Positions 9,255-17,590 are shown, counted from the stretch's first letter. The stretch is 64,000 bases of DNA from EA-27 sp964396265 (GCA_964396265.1 CAYNEM010000007.1:62001-126000), one strand, 5' to 3'. Numbers and translations: made by a program. The notes: generated by a model not told the origin, from the sequence alone.

Positions 9255-9983
9255 ATGAGCCTCCCTCGGCTGCAGACCAAGTTCGTCGAGCGAAGGCTCT
9301 ACCGCGCGGAACATATCGCGGACATCCTCGACCTGGTGCGACCCCTTCTACGCATCCCTCTCGCGGACTGCCGCATGCTCGACATCGGGAGCGGTTACGG
9401 GGCGATTTGCGTCCCCGCCTCTCGGCTTGTCCGGTCCGTCGTGGCGGTGGACAGCGACCCAGGGCTTCTCGAGAGCGCGCGCGCGTGGGCCGAGCGCGAG
9501 GGAAGGACGAACACGACGTTTCGCAACATCTCCGTGCTCGACCTCGCGTCGGATTCGTTCGACCTCGTGATCTGCAGCGACGTGATCGAACACGTGGAGG
9601 ACCAGGAGGGCGTCGCGGCGGCGATTGCGCGAAGCCTCGCACCTGGCGGCGTGTTCTATCTCACCACGAACAACCGCTGGTGGCCCGTGGAGGGCCACTT
9701 CGGCCTCCCTCTCCTCTCGTGGCTTCCCCGCCGGTGGGCGGACCGCTACGTCCGGTTCATGGGCCGGGGGTCGCGATACGACATCTATCCTCTTTCCCTC
9801 TCCCAGACGACCGGCCTGCTGGCCCGCCACGGACTCACGCACGATCTCGTGCCGCCCCTGCGCCCTACCACGCGGCTCTATCGCTTCGGAAAGTGGTTGG
9901 TGGAGCGCGATCCGTCGTGGTGGAAGGTCGCGAACGCGTTCCAGATCGTCGGACGCAAACGCGAGACCGCCGCAAGCCTTTAA
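9255..9983 (+). CDS. class I SAM-dependent methyltransferase
   Basis: 242-residue methyltransferase with motif I MLDIGSGYGAICVP, an acidic motif II end (VVAVDSDPGLLESARAWAE), motif IV FDLVICSDVIEHVED and a post-motif LAPGGVFYLTTNN, the classic UbiG/Methyltransf_11 pattern. The C-terminal part (residues about 150-240) is longer than the minimal fold and holds several aromatic residues, but there is no clear membrane helix. The substrate is unknown. The ATG at 9255 is preferred over an in-frame ATG at 9225 because the latter overlaps a TATA-like ATCTTTATGG (9217-9226) that would direct transcription to just before 9255. It is upstream of and in the same direction as the gcvP genes, with its own promoter. 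Confidence 0.85.
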   Translation: MSLPRLQTKFVERRLYRAEHIADILDLVRPLLRIPLADCRMLDIGSGYGAICVPASRLVRSVVAVDSDPGLLESARAWAEREGRTNTTFRNISVLDLASDSFDLVICSDVIEHVEDQEGVAAAIARSLAPGGVFYLTTNNRWWPVEGHFGLPLLSWLPRRWADRYVRFMGRGSRYDIYPLSLSQTTGLLARHGLTHDLVPPLRPTTRLYRFGKWLVERDPSWWKVANAFQIVGRKRETAASL

Positions 9984-10014
9984 CCGCGCCCCCGTTTCCC
10001 CATCGGGCCGCGCG

Positions 10015-11334
10015 ATGTCTGAGGAAGAGGACGAGATGCTCCGGGCCCTCGGGCTTACGAGCGTCGACCAGCTCTTCGCGGACATTCCCGCAGACGTCCG
10101 CGTGGAGGGCCTCCCGCTTCCGAAGGGCCTGTCCGAGGCCGAGGTCGTCGACCGCGTCACGGACATCCTCGCGAAGAACCGCGTCGGGCGCGACATGCCG
10201 ACGTTCCTCGGCGCGGGCCTGTACGACCACTTCGTCCCCGCGAGCGTCCGCGCGATCGCGTCGCGCTCCGAGTTCGCCACCTCCTACACACCCTATCAGC
10301 CGGAGCTGAGCCAGGGGATCCTCCAGGCGCTGTTCGAGTACCAGTCGATGGTCTGCGAGCTCACGGGCATGGACGGCGCGAACACCTCCATGTACGACGG
10401 CTCGACGGCGCTCGGGGAGGCCGCGCTGATGGCGGCGCGGATCACGGGCAAGCGGGAGATCGTGTTGCCGCGGGCGATGCACTGGGAACGCCGCCAGGTC
10501 CTCGAGAATTACGGCCGTGGGCCTGGGCTCCACTACAAGGAGGTTCCCTTCGATCGCGACACCGGGAGGATCGATTCCGCGCTGCTGGAGGCCGCGGTCG
10601 GTCCGGACACCGCGGCGGTCTACGTCGAGAGCCCCAACTTCCTCGGCGTTTTCGAACGTCTGGACGAGATCCGGGACAGCGTCTCAAGCCTCCTCATCGT
10701 CGGCGTGAACCCCCTCAGCCTGGCGGTGGCTCGGCCTCCGGGCGACTTCGGGGCGGACATCGTGATCGGCGAGGGCCAGGCGCTCGGCAACGCGGTCGCT
10801 TTCGGAGGGCCGCTTCTCGGCATCTTCGCGTGCCGGGAGGACCACATCCGCCGGATGCCCGGTCGCGTGATCGGCATGACGCGAGACGCGGAGGGGCGTC
10901 GCGCGTTCTGCATGACGATGCAGAGCCGGGAGCAGCACATCCGCCGCGAGAAGGCGATGTCGAACATCTGCACGAACGAGACGCTGCTGGCGGTGGCGTC
11001 GGCCGCGTACATGTCGGTACTCGGGGCGAACGGACTTCGGCGTGTCGCGACCGAGAACATCGAGAGGGCGCGGACGTTGGCGGCGCGGATCGCGAAGGTC
11101 GGAGGGTTCCACGCCCCCGCGTTCTCGGGGCCGCACTTCAACGAGTTCGTCGTCCGGACCGAGGTCCCCTACGAGCACGTGCACCGCTCGCTCCTCGCGC
11201 GGGGCGTTCACGGAGGTCTCTCCCTGGAGACGCACTTCCCGGAGCTCGGGCACACCGCCCTCTTCGCGACGACGGAGATGCATCGCCCGGCGGACTATGA
11301 CAAGCTCGCGGCGGCGATGGAGATGGTTCCATGA
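10015..11334 (+). CDS. gcvPA: glycine dehydrogenase (decarboxylating) subunit 1
   Basis: The N-terminal half of split P-protein of the glycine cleavage system, which together with GcvPB decarboxylates glycine and passes the aminomethyl group to the H-protein lipoyl arm. Length (439 residues) and motifs fit: FLGAGLYDHFVP, YTPYQPELSQGILQALFEYQ, MYDGSTALGEAALMA and the late SLETHFPELG. The PLP lysine is on the partner. The ATG at 10015 lies about 35 nt after a TATA-like CTTTAACC; upstream in-frame codons belong to the methyltransferase gene. Its TGA overlaps the ATG of gcvPB (ATGA), giving coupled translation. No gcvT or gcvH is next to it. Confidence 0.95.
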   Translation: MSEEEDEMLRALGLTSVDQLFADIPADVRVEGLPLPKGLSEAEVVDRVTDILAKNRVGRDMPTFLGAGLYDHFVPASVRAIASRSEFATSYTPYQPELSQGILQALFEYQSMVCELTGMDGANTSMYDGSTALGEAALMAARITGKREIVLPRAMHWERRQVLENYGRGPGLHYKEVPFDRDTGRIDSALLEAAVGPDTAAVYVESPNFLGVFERLDEIRDSVSSLLIVGVNPLSLAVARPPGDFGADIVIGEGQALGNAVAFGGPLLGIFACREDHIRRMPGRVIGMTRDAEGRRAFCMTMQSREQHIRREKAMSNICTNETLLAVASAAYMSVLGANGLRRVATENIERARTLAARIAKVGGFHAPAFSGPHFNEFVVRTEVPYEHVHRSLLARGVHGGLSLETHFPELGHTALFATTEMHRPADYDKLAAAMEMVP

Positions 11335-12773
11335 GGTTCCGCCAGGCGATCTGGGACGAGCCGCTCTTGTTCGAGAAGCCCTCGAACGCGCTCGTGCCCT
11401 CGAAGCCGGGCGTCCTCCCGCCAGACCTGGAGCGGAAGGACCTCGACCTGCCGAACCTCCCGGAATGGGAGGTCGTCCGCCACTTCACGCGCCTCAGCCA
11501 GATGACGTTCGGCATCGACTCCGGCTTCTACCCGCTCGGGTCGTGCACGATGAAATACAACCCGAAGGTCCACGAGGAGCTCGCGGCGCTGCCGCAGGTG
11601 CGGCACGCGCACCCGTATCAGGACGAGGCGACCGTTCAGGGCAGCCTCCAGATCCTGTACGAGCTTCAGAACATCCTTGCGCAGATTGGCGGCATGGACG
11701 CGGTGACGCTCCAGCCGGCGGCGGGCGCGCAAGGCGAGTTCACCGGGCTCCTGCTCGCGCAGGCATACCTGAAGGACCGAGGCGACGGTGCGCGGGACGA
11801 AGTCCTGCTCCCGGACACGGCCCACGGGACGAACTTCGCGACCGCGGGCATGCTCGGGTTCAAGGTCGTCGAGCTGCCGAGCCGCGACGGGCAGGTCGAT
11901 CTGGCGGCGCTGGAAAAGGCCGCGGGGAAGCACACTCTCGCCCTGATGCTCACGAACCCGAACACGCTCGGCATCTTCGAGGGCCGCGTCGAGGACATCG
12001 CGCGGATTGTGCACGACGCGGGCGGCCTCCTGTACTACGACGGGGCGAACTTCAACGCGATCCTCGGCAGGACGAACCCAGGCAAGATGGGGTTCGACAT
12101 GTTGCACTTCAACCTCCACAAGACTTTCACGACCCCGCACGGTGGCGGCGGTCCCGGCGTCGGACCCGTGGGTGTGAAGGCGTTCCTCGAGCCCTACCTT
12201 CCCGTCCCCGCGGTCGCGTTCGACGGCACGAAGTACCATCTCAACTACGATCGACCGAAGTCGATCGGGAAGGTGCGCGCGTGGTACGGGAACTTCGCCC
12301 TCCTCGTGCGAGCGTACGCGTACATCCTGAGCCAGGGCAGCGATGGGCTGCGATGGGTGACGGAGCGTGCAGTGCTCAACGCGAATTACCTAAAGAAGCG
12401 GCTCGACCCCCACCTCGAGACGCCCTACCCCGGACTGCGGAAGCACGAGTTCGTCGCGAGCGGCGCGAGGCTGAAGGAGCGCGGGCTGCGCACGGTCGAC
12501 CTCGCGAAGCGCCTCATGGACCACGGGTTCCACCCGCCGACCGTGTACTTCCCGCACCTCATCGATGAGGCGTTCATGCCGGAGCCCACGGAGACGGAAT
12601 CAAAGGAGACTCTCGACGCGTTCGCGGACGCCGTGGCGGAAATCCTGGAGGAGGACCCCGAGGTCGTGCGCACGGCGCCCCACAACACGACGGTCTCGCG
12701 CGTGGACGAGGTCCTTGCGGCGCGCGAACCGATTCTCAGCTGGCGGATGTGGCGGAAGAAGAAGGGCGCCTGA
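11331..12773 (+). CDS. gcvPB: glycine dehydrogenase (decarboxylating) subunit 2
   Basis: The C-terminal, catalytic half of the split glycine decarboxylase P-protein (480 residues). The PLP lysine is Lys264 in NLHKTFTTPHGGGGPG, an invariant family block; GSCTMKYNPK and QPAAGAQGEFTGLL are further signatures. It forms an alpha2beta2-type complex with GcvPA in the cytoplasm. The four-base ATGA overlap with gcvPA and the same direction show a two-gene operon. The next gene converges from the other strand one base after the stop. Confidence 0.95.
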   Translation: MRFRQAIWDEPLLFEKPSNALVPSKPGVLPPDLERKDLDLPNLPEWEVVRHFTRLSQMTFGIDSGFYPLGSCTMKYNPKVHEELAALPQVRHAHPYQDEATVQGSLQILYELQNILAQIGGMDAVTLQPAAGAQGEFTGLLLAQAYLKDRGDGARDEVLLPDTAHGTNFATAGMLGFKVVELPSRDGQVDLAALEKAAGKHTLALMLTNPNTLGIFEGRVEDIARIVHDAGGLLYYDGANFNAILGRTNPGKMGFDMLHFNLHKTFTTPHGGGGPGVGPVGVKAFLEPYLPVPAVAFDGTKYHLNYDRPKSIGKVRAWYGNFALLVRAYAYILSQGSDGLRWVTERAVLNANYLKKRLDPHLETPYPGLRKHEFVASGARLKERGLRTVDLAKRLMDHGFHPPTVYFPHLIDEAFMPEPTETESKETLDAFADAVAEILEEDPEVVRTAPHNTTVSRVDEVLAAREPILSWRMWRKKKGA

Positions 12774-12774
12774 G

Positions 12775-13332
12775 TCAAAGATTGTCCCGCGGGTACTGCC
12801 GCTTCATCGGCGGATTCAAGATCACCTGCAGGGCCCGCCCCGACCCCCAGAGCCGGCCGGAGACGACCGCCCCGCGGATGATGCCCAGCGGCTGCGGGCG
12901 CATGTCGACGGCCGAAAATTCCCCCGTTAAGGTGCGTACCGCGGTTTCCATCTCCCCAGCGTCCATCCACACGCCCTTGCAACCCAGACACACGTCGAGG
13001 GAGGCTTCGCCGACCGGACGTCTCGCCATGACACGGCCGTCCCGAGGGCAGGACAAGGTCGAGGCACCCCCCGCGTACTCGAGGATGAGGCGTTCCACCT
13101 CGGCGTCCTTCGATGCCTTCGTGATCTCCCCACGGTCGAACCACGCGCCCTGGCATGTCGGGCACACGTCGAGATCGAAACGACCACGTCCGGTTCCCTG
13201 TGTCGTGACCGTCTCCGCACCATCCCTCGGACACCTCATGGCTTGGCCCCCGTCCCCGATCGGCCTTGTGTGCAAAAAGCGTTTCGGTGGCTCGTACCGG
13301 CCCGTGAGTGACCAAGCCACATCGTCACTCAT
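12775..13332 (-). CDS. tandem zinc-ribbon protein (zf-TFIIB type)
   Basis: 185-residue protein with two copies of a CPRDG...C-P/L-x-C-x-G-x-W-x-D/F-x-GE module: CPRDGAETV with VCPTCQGAWFDRGE, then CPRDGRVM with VCLGCKGVWMDAGE. Each is a zinc ribbon of the zf-TFIIB/YjdF-like class found in small proteins of unknown role. The last 40 residues are basic and unclassified. The ATG at 13332 overlaps the mptE stop by 8 nt (ATGAGTGA), supporting coupled translation; a later ATG at 13239 directly before the first module is the alternative. It ends a three-gene operon DUF373-mptE-zinc ribbon. Confidence 0.7.
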   Translation of the reverse strand: MSDDVAWSLTGRYEPPKRFLHTRPIGDGGQAMRCPRDGAETVTTQGTGRGRFDLDVCPTCQGAWFDRGEITKASKDAEVERLILEYAGGASTLSCPRDGRVMARRPVGEASLDVCLGCKGVWMDAGEMETAVRTLTGEFSAVDMRPQPLGIIRGAVVSGRLWGSGRALQVILNPPMKRQYPRDNL

Positions 13333-13969
13333 AATCCGACGCGTCGAGCGCTTGGATCAGGATGTACGCCCAGTCCAACTTCCGTTTCTTCGTCTCGCGG
13401 TCCTCGTCTTTCGGGCTCGGGTTCTCGAAGTCGAATCCCAACAGGAGGAGGCTCGAGGCCCCGAGGTGGTCCGCGAGGAACGCGGCCCGATCGCCATCCG
13501 TGAAGCCGCCGAAGTTGAAGACTCGGCCGAACGGTCTAGACTGTGTCGTCGCGAGGACCTTGCCCGTGAACCGCGGGGCCCATCGCTCGACCGCGGGGAT
13601 GTTGTCCCCGTGCGCGTGGATCACCGCCACGCTCCCCTCTCGGTTGGCGGCGATCTGGTCGTCGACGTTCCCGTCGAGGTCCGTGACGATCACGTCCGGG
13701 CGGATGCCCTGCGCGCGCAAGACGGACGTCGCCTCGTCCGCCGCCACGATCGGGTGCAGGACCGCCGCCAGTTCGTCGACGAGCCCCTCCGCGTTCCCCG
13801 CGATCGTCGCCTCCCTGCCGCCAAACAGCGGCCGAAGGTCCTCGGGGTCGATCCGCGTCCCCCCGAGCTTCGCGTCCAAGATGCGGGCGGACCGTTCGTC
13901 CTCCTCGCGCGAGTACCCGAAGTCCTTCAAGATCTGGCGGTAGTAGACGTCCCACGCCTCGAAGTCCAT
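13325..13969 (-). CDS. mptE: 6-hydroxymethyl-7,8-dihydropterin pyrophosphokinase MptE-like (DUF115)
   Basis: Archaeal 6-HMP diphosphokinase family: transfers pyrophosphate from ATP to 6-hydroxymethyl-dihydropterin in folate or methanopterin synthesis. Visible family features are PDVIVTDLDGNVDDQI (metal-binding aspartates), AVIHAHGDNIPAVE, TTQSRPFGRVFNFGGFTDGDRA and the C-terminal LLLGFDF. At 214 residues it is slightly shorter than methanogen homologues. It sits 6 nt downstream of the DUF373 gene and overlaps the zinc-ribbon gene, so it is the middle gene of an operon. It implies a tetrahydropterin C1 pathway, in line with the glycine cleavage genes next door. Confidence 0.8.
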   Translation of the reverse strand: MDFEAWDVYYRQILKDFGYSREEDERSARILDAKLGGTRIDPEDLRPLFGGREATIAGNAEGLVDELAAVLHPIVAADEATSVLRAQGIRPDVIVTDLDGNVDDQIAANREGSVAVIHAHGDNIPAVERWAPRFTGKVLATTQSRPFGRVFNFGGFTDGDRAAFLADHLGASSLLLLGFDFENPSPKDEDRETKKRKLDWAYILIQALDASDYE

Positions 13970-13975
13970 GTGCGC

Positions 13976-15064
13976 TCAGTGCCGCCAAGAGTCGGCGGGC
14001 AGCTCATCGCTCCGCGGGCGGTACGAGAGGCCGGCAAGGACGAGCGTGACGATTGCGAGCCCGACGATGACCAGGATGAACGTGATCGTGCCCGAGGGCT
14101 CGGAGCCGAACACGACCTCGAGGGACTTGATGGCCGCCAGGATGGTCAGGCCGAGGCCGATGAAAAAGCTGGCGACGATGAGGACGTGGGGCGGCGCCTT
14201 CCCACGCTTCGCGCGCGCCTCGACGCCGCGGCCGAACTCGATTGTCAGGAACCCGAAGATCCACCAGACGAGGGAACCGCCGACGAACGCGAGGAACTTC
14301 GTGACCAGCTCCTGCTTCTTGTTCATCTCCTGAATCCCGAAGACGAGGCCCACCAGGAACGGCACGATCGCGATGAGGTTGAAGAAGATAGACAGGTCGC
14401 CGGTCACCGGTGCCGTGCGTACGCGCTCGTACGCCCGTTTCAGCTTGTCCACGAGGTCGCGCGGGTGGAACGTGAACGCGGAGACGATGATGTACGCGCC
14501 GAGGAGGAGTGCGATGCCCGGGATCGCCGCCTCCGGGCTCAGGCGGGCGAGCGCGCCGAACAGGATGAGGGAAAGGCCCAGAGGGACAACGAACTTCCGA
14601 CGGATCTTCGGGTCCTTCCACGATCGGGCGATGAGATACCACGTGGACTCGAGCGCGGGGTTCTGGCGCACGAACACGCGCCGCACGTGGTCGACGCGGA
14701 TGCGCGACGCGATCATCGGGAAGATGGACTCGTCCTCCGCGCCATCGCTCACGAGGTAAGCGCGTGCAGGCTTGACCTCCTCGAGCACCGCCTCAAGCTG
14801 CTCCGTCAGGATGCGGTCCGACACGGGCCCCACGCGCACGTCGCCCGTGAGCGCCGCGACCTCCGCGGGCTGACCAGCGGCCACGAGCTCGTCGTAGATC
14901 GAGATCGCCGTGAGGAGCGAATTGACGTCGCTGTCCTCCGGGTCCGCGAGGCCGAGCTTCATCGCCGCCGCAAGGGCGTCGTCCCTCCCGACGAGCGGGC
15001 CCCGGATGCCCGTCTTCACGCCCAGGTCGTTGTCCCGGTCGACGCAGAGGACGAGGGTCTTCAT
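13976..15064 (-). CDS. DUF373 family membrane protein
   Basis: Archaea-specific DUF373 protein (362 residues). The soluble N-terminal half starts MKTLVLCVDRDNDLG and has conserved DLGVKTGIRGPLVGRDDAL and AYLVSDGAEDE. The C-terminal half holds about six transmembrane helices (VVPLGLSLILFGALA, GIALLLGAYIIVSAF, LIAIVPFLVGLVFGI, FLAFVGGSLVWWIFGFL, VASFFIGLGLTILA, ITFILVIVGLAIVTLVLA). Function unknown. An AT-rich TATA-like GAAATAACA near 15087-15095 lies about 26 nt before the ATG, so this is the first gene of the operon with mptE and the zinc-ribbon gene. Confidence 0.85.
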   Translation of the reverse strand: MKTLVLCVDRDNDLGVKTGIRGPLVGRDDALAAAMKLGLADPEDSDVNSLLTAISIYDELVAAGQPAEVAALTGDVRVGPVSDRILTEQLEAVLEEVKPARAYLVSDGAEDESIFPMIASRIRVDHVRRVFVRQNPALESTWYLIARSWKDPKIRRKFVVPLGLSLILFGALARLSPEAAIPGIALLLGAYIIVSAFTFHPRDLVDKLKRAYERVRTAPVTGDLSIFFNLIAIVPFLVGLVFGIQEMNKKQELVTKFLAFVGGSLVWWIFGFLTIEFGRGVEARAKRGKAPPHVLIVASFFIGLGLTILAAIKSLEVVFGSEPSGTITFILVIVGLAIVTLVLAGLSYRPRSDELPADSWRH

Positions 15065-15174
15065 CGTCGGTCCTTACGTACTCGTTTCTTGTTATTTCAA
15101 GATTTGGAAGTTGTTCCAGTACGCGCGACGGGGGAGACAAGGTTCATCTGGCGGCACGTCAGGTTCATGATTGC

Positions 15175-15663
15175 ATGGCGGAACTCTGCTCGCGTTGCCG
15201 CGCAGCGGTGCCTCCGGGATCCTCCCAGTGCCCGAACTGTGGGACGAGCCTTCCCCGCTCGCCGAAGCCCGTCGATCAACTCCTCGAGGCCCTCGACGAC
15301 CTCAGCCGGACCGCGGACGCGGCGTTCGCGGAGGAAGAGGTTCGGGTCGTGGACGAGGCGCTCGGCGAGCTCGAGGCGGCCCAGAACGGCCTGCCAAACG
15401 TCCCGCCGCGCCACGCGGACCTGCGGTCGTTCGTGAAGCGTCTGGAGATCTCCGGCCCGGCCCAGACCCACGGGCGGCTCGGGGCTTTCCCGCCGCGAAA
15501 CCCGTACGCGTCCCCGCTCGTGGTCCTCGGGGTCCTGCTGGCCGCAACGGGCCTGTTCCTTGTCCCCTCATCCCCACAGGGAGGTTTCTCTGCGATTGTG
15601 ACGGGCCTTGCGCTGACGGTCGTCGGCTCGGTATTCTACAGCTCCCGCCCGGCCCCTCAGTAG
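15175..15663 (+). CDS. zinc-ribbon membrane protein of unknown function
   Basis: 162 residues. The N-terminus is a minimal zinc ribbon, CSRCRAAVPPGSSQCPNC, of the kind found at the start of many archaeal membrane proteins. A charged, helical middle (residues 30-90) rich in Glu and Asp could form a coiled coil. Two transmembrane helices close the protein (SPLVVLGVLLAATGLFLV and AIVTGLALTVVGSVFY). The zinc ribbon is expected in the cytoplasm. The 3' end overlaps the aIF6 gene tail on the opposite strand by 7 nt. No function can be assigned. Confidence 0.65.
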   Translation: MAELCSRCRAAVPPGSSQCPNCGTSLPRSPKPVDQLLEALDDLSRTADAAFAEEEVRVVDEALGELEAAQNGLPNVPPRHADLRSFVKRLEISGPAQTHGRLGAFPPRNPYASPLVVLGVLLAATGLFLVPSSPQGGFSAIVTGLALTVVGSVFYSSRPAPQ

Positions 15664-16313
15664 AGTCCGAGGCCGTCCTGGATCCGGTCGATCTCGATTG
15701 GCGTCGTCCGACCTCCGATCACAGCGCCCTTCGAATTCGCGACGACGCACGCGCCGATCTGGGCGGTCCCGTAATTCGCCGTCGTGATCTTCGCGGGGAC
15801 ATGGAGCGCCTCGATGAGGACTTGGAGTTCCGCCTCCGTCGCGTGCGGGTGCGCGAGCACGCCCTTGTTCGTCGCCAGGCCCGCGCTGCCGACCGTCCGC
15901 ATCCCAGCGAGGGTCCCCCGGACCGCATCGACGCCGAGCGTCTCCGAGATCATGCGCACCGTGCGGTCGTCGTAGCCCGGATTCACGACCGCGCCGAGGT
16001 CGTTGCAGAGGACGTTGTTCCCCGCCGCGTTCAGGCGGTGCGGCAGGGCGAGGACGGACAGGTCCCGCAGCAGGGTCCTCTCTTCCTTGCTCGCGAACCC
16101 GGATAGTACGGCTCCCTTCCGGTTCAGGGCGACAAGGCAACCGACGACGTTGGCGCCTCCGACCGTCATGGGGACGACCGGTACCTCGAGTGCCTCGCCG
16201 ACGGAGCGGACGTCGCGCGGGGTGACATCCCGGCCCACGACGCAAAGGTCCTCGCTCGCCGCGCAGTAGACGCCCACGTAGGGATTTCCGGAAAACTCCA
16301 GCTTACGAAGCAG
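15657..16313 (-). CDS. eif6: translation initiation factor aIF6, apparent CTG start
   Basis: aIF6 binds the large ribosomal subunit and blocks premature joining with the small subunit. The body has the pentein-repeat motifs of the family (NVVGCLVALNRKGAVLS, AGNNVLCNDLGAVVNP, GSAGLATNKGVLAHP, GACVVANSKGAVIGG). The first in-frame ATG/GTG/TTG is a GTG at 16277, which would drop the conserved N-terminal block LRKLEFSGNPYVGV. In frame upstream there is no ATG, GTG or TTG before a stop inside the L31e gene, but a CTG at 16313-16311 gives the family's expected length (218 residues) and lies 9 nt after GGAGG. Last gene of the S19e-PDCD5-L39e-L31e-aIF6 operon. Confidence 0.88.
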   Translation of the reverse strand: MLRKLEFSGNPYVGVYCAASEDLCVVGRDVTPRDVRSVGEALEVPVVPMTVGGANVVGCLVALNRKGAVLSGFASKEERTLLRDLSVLALPHRLNAAGNNVLCNDLGAVVNPGYDDRTVRMISETLGVDAVRGTLAGMRTVGSAGLATNKGVLAHPHATEAELQVLIEALHVPAKITTANYGTAQIGACVVANSKGAVIGGRTTPIEIDRIQDGLGLY

Positions 16314-16317
16314 TAAC

Positions 16318-16584
16318 TCACTCCTCCGGGAGTGAGACCGTCACCTGTTCGTCCTCGAACTTGATGACCTTGAGGCGTATCCGATGTGGCGGCTTCTGGA
16401 TTCCCCGGCGCCAGAGCACCTCGTTGACGAGAGGATCGATCCAGACGTCCTCGGTCTTCGCCTTCATGTGGCGGACGACGTGTTCGCGGATCGCCTTGAT
16501 CGCGCGGGGCGCTCGCTTCGTGCGGGGAACGGTTCGCACGACCCGCAACGGGACCATCATGATGCGCGTGACCTCTTCCGCCAT
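16318..16584 (-). CDS. rpl31e: 50S ribosomal protein L31e
   Basis: 88 residues, the usual archaeal length. Motifs of the L31e family are visible: VPLRVVRTVPRTKRAPRAIKAIREHVVRHM and DPLVNEVLWRRGIQKPPHRIRLKV. It lies in the conserved archaeal order with L39e upstream and aIF6 downstream, 4 nt from L39e. The end of the gene carries the GGAGGAG sequence that serves as ribosome site for the following aIF6 gene. Confidence 0.97.
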   Translation of the reverse strand: MAEEVTRIMMVPLRVVRTVPRTKRAPRAIKAIREHVVRHMKAKTEDVWIDPLVNEVLWRRGIQKPPHRIRLKVIKFEDEQVTVSLPEE

Positions 16585-16588
16585 GATC

Positions 16589-16744
16589 TCACATCTTGAG
16601 CTTGTTCCGCCGCCAGGAGCGGCGCTTCGGGTGGCGCAGGAACCGCCGCCGGGTCCGCTGCATGACCCAGGCGGGCACGCGCCGGTTCGACTTGTCCCTA
16701 CTGAGGAGGCGGCCTTTCTTCGCGGCGGGCTTGTTCCTTGCCAT
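16589..16744 (-). CDS. rpl39e: 50S ribosomal protein L39e
   Basis: A 51-residue, strongly basic protein starting MARNKPAAKKGRLL and holding the family core NRRVPAWVMQRTRRRF followed by HPKRRSWRRNKLK, full length for L39e, which lines the peptide exit tunnel. The ATG follows the PDCD5 stop by 2 nt and the stop precedes L31e by 4 nt. Position between PDCD5 and L31e is the classic archaeal arrangement. Confidence 0.96.
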   Translation of the reverse strand: MARNKPAAKKGRLLSRDKSNRRVPAWVMQRTRRRFLRHPKRRSWRRNKLKM

Positions 16745-16746
16745 CG

Positions 16747-17082
16747 TCACCGCCTCTCGATCGTGATCTCGCGCTTCTTCGGGACGACGCGGCGAAGAAT
16801 GTCCTGCAGCGTCCGATCGTCGATCTGGGACTGCACGCGACCGGACTGCGCGAGCGCGATAAGCTGCGACTCCACGGACTCCGCGATCTCGGGGTAGGCG
16901 AGCTCGATGCGGCCGAGGCGCTCGCGGGCCTCCGGGGTGAGGATCTGGCGAAGGACGGACTGGCGCTGCGCGGCGGCCTGCTGGGCGTGCACCTCCGCCA
17001 CCGCCTGCTGCTGCGCCTGCTGCTGGACCTCCATCATGCGTCGCCGTCGGATGGCATCCAGTTCGGGGTCCTCAACCATCAT
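16747..17082 (-). CDS. PDCD5-related DNA-binding protein
   Basis: 111-residue archaeal homologue of human PDCD5, a helical protein reported to bind DNA. It begins MMVEDPELDAIRRRRMMEVQ, has a Gln-rich first helix, then the conserved three-helix core ILTPEARERLGRIELAYPEIAESVESQLIALAQSGRVQSQIDD (split here across positions 46-88) and a basic tail KKREITIERR. The ATG at 17082 overlaps the S19e stop (ATGA), with a second ATG directly after it. Same operon as S19e, L39e and L31e, the usual archaeal neighbourhood. Confidence 0.93.
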   Translation of the reverse strand: MMVEDPELDAIRRRRMMEVQQQAQQQAVAEVHAQQAAAQRQSVLRQILTPEARERLGRIELAYPEIAESVESQLIALAQSGRVQSQIDDRTLQDILRRVVPKKREITIERR

Positions 17083-17543
17083 CGGGCCCTCGCATACTTC
17101 GTGAGCTCGGGGTTCTTGGCGGCGAGTTCGAGGAGGATCTGGTGTGAAAGGTTGTCGAGGAACCGGCGGCCCTCGGGCGTCACGCGTCGCCCTTTTGCCT
17201 CCGCCTTCGAGACGTATCCCAGGGTCTCGAGTTGCTGCAGGCACTCCCGGATCACGGAACGGCTTCCCTTGCGCGGGTGGGACGGGGCCGAGCCTCTGTC
17301 CCTCTTCCCGCCGAACTCCGCCGCCAGGCGCGACGACCCGATCGGGCCGGTCACGTACACCTTCCGGAAGACCGCCGCCAGCCGGGCCCACCACCATTCG
17401 GGGTCCCGGGGCGCCTTCTGCGTGTGGACGCCGGTCCGCACGTATGGCGCCCACTCGGGGGGCGCAACCTTCCCGGAGGCTTTCAGCTGGTTGCCCGTCC
17501 TCGCAATGAGGAGGTCTGCAGGTACGTCGAACGCTGTCGCCAT
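17079..17543 (-). CDS. rps19e: 30S ribosomal protein S19e
   Basis: 154 residues with the S19e winged-helix fold: PPEWAPYVRTGVHTQKAP, DPEWWWARLAAVFRKVYV, GPIGSSRLAAEFGGKRDRGS, and QQLETLGYVSK. It is the first gene of the operon with PDCD5, L39e, L31e and aIF6. A TATA-like CTTTTAGA on the minus strand (17567-17575) lies about 26 nt before the ATG and is embedded in ACGTCC palindromes described separately. Confidence 0.97.
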   Translation of the reverse strand: MATAFDVPADLLIARTGNQLKASGKVAPPEWAPYVRTGVHTQKAPRDPEWWWARLAAVFRKVYVTGPIGSSRLAAEFGGKRDRGSAPSHPRKGSRSVIRECLQQLETLGYVSKAEAKGRRVTPEGRRFLDNLSHQILLELAAKNPELTKYARAR

Positions 17544-17550
17544 CGGATTG

Positions 17551-17590
17551 ACGTCCGGAGGACGTGTCTAAAAGTCACGTCCTATAAGTG
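17551..17590. promoter_or_regulatory. S19e promoter with ACGTCC palindromes
   Basis: Reading the plus strand, ACGTCC-GGA-GGACGT (17551-17565) is a perfect palindrome between the TATA and the start codon. GGACGTG (17560-17566) and CACGTCC (17576-17582) form a second inverted repeat that brackets the TATA of the S19e operon. A further TATA-like CCTATAAG (17581-17588) faces the opposite way, towards the small membrane protein. The arrangement looks like an operator for a dimeric regulator shared by both directions; that role is inferred. Confidence 0.45.

Noticed and set aside
12749..15436. 895-codon plus-strand frame
   Set aside because: Antisense to MptE and DUF373, both of which have conserved motifs; composition is charged and low-complexity.
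15657..16277. aIF6 read from the GTG at 16277
   Set aside because: Would lose 12 residues that match the family N-terminus and has no ribosome site at the right distance.
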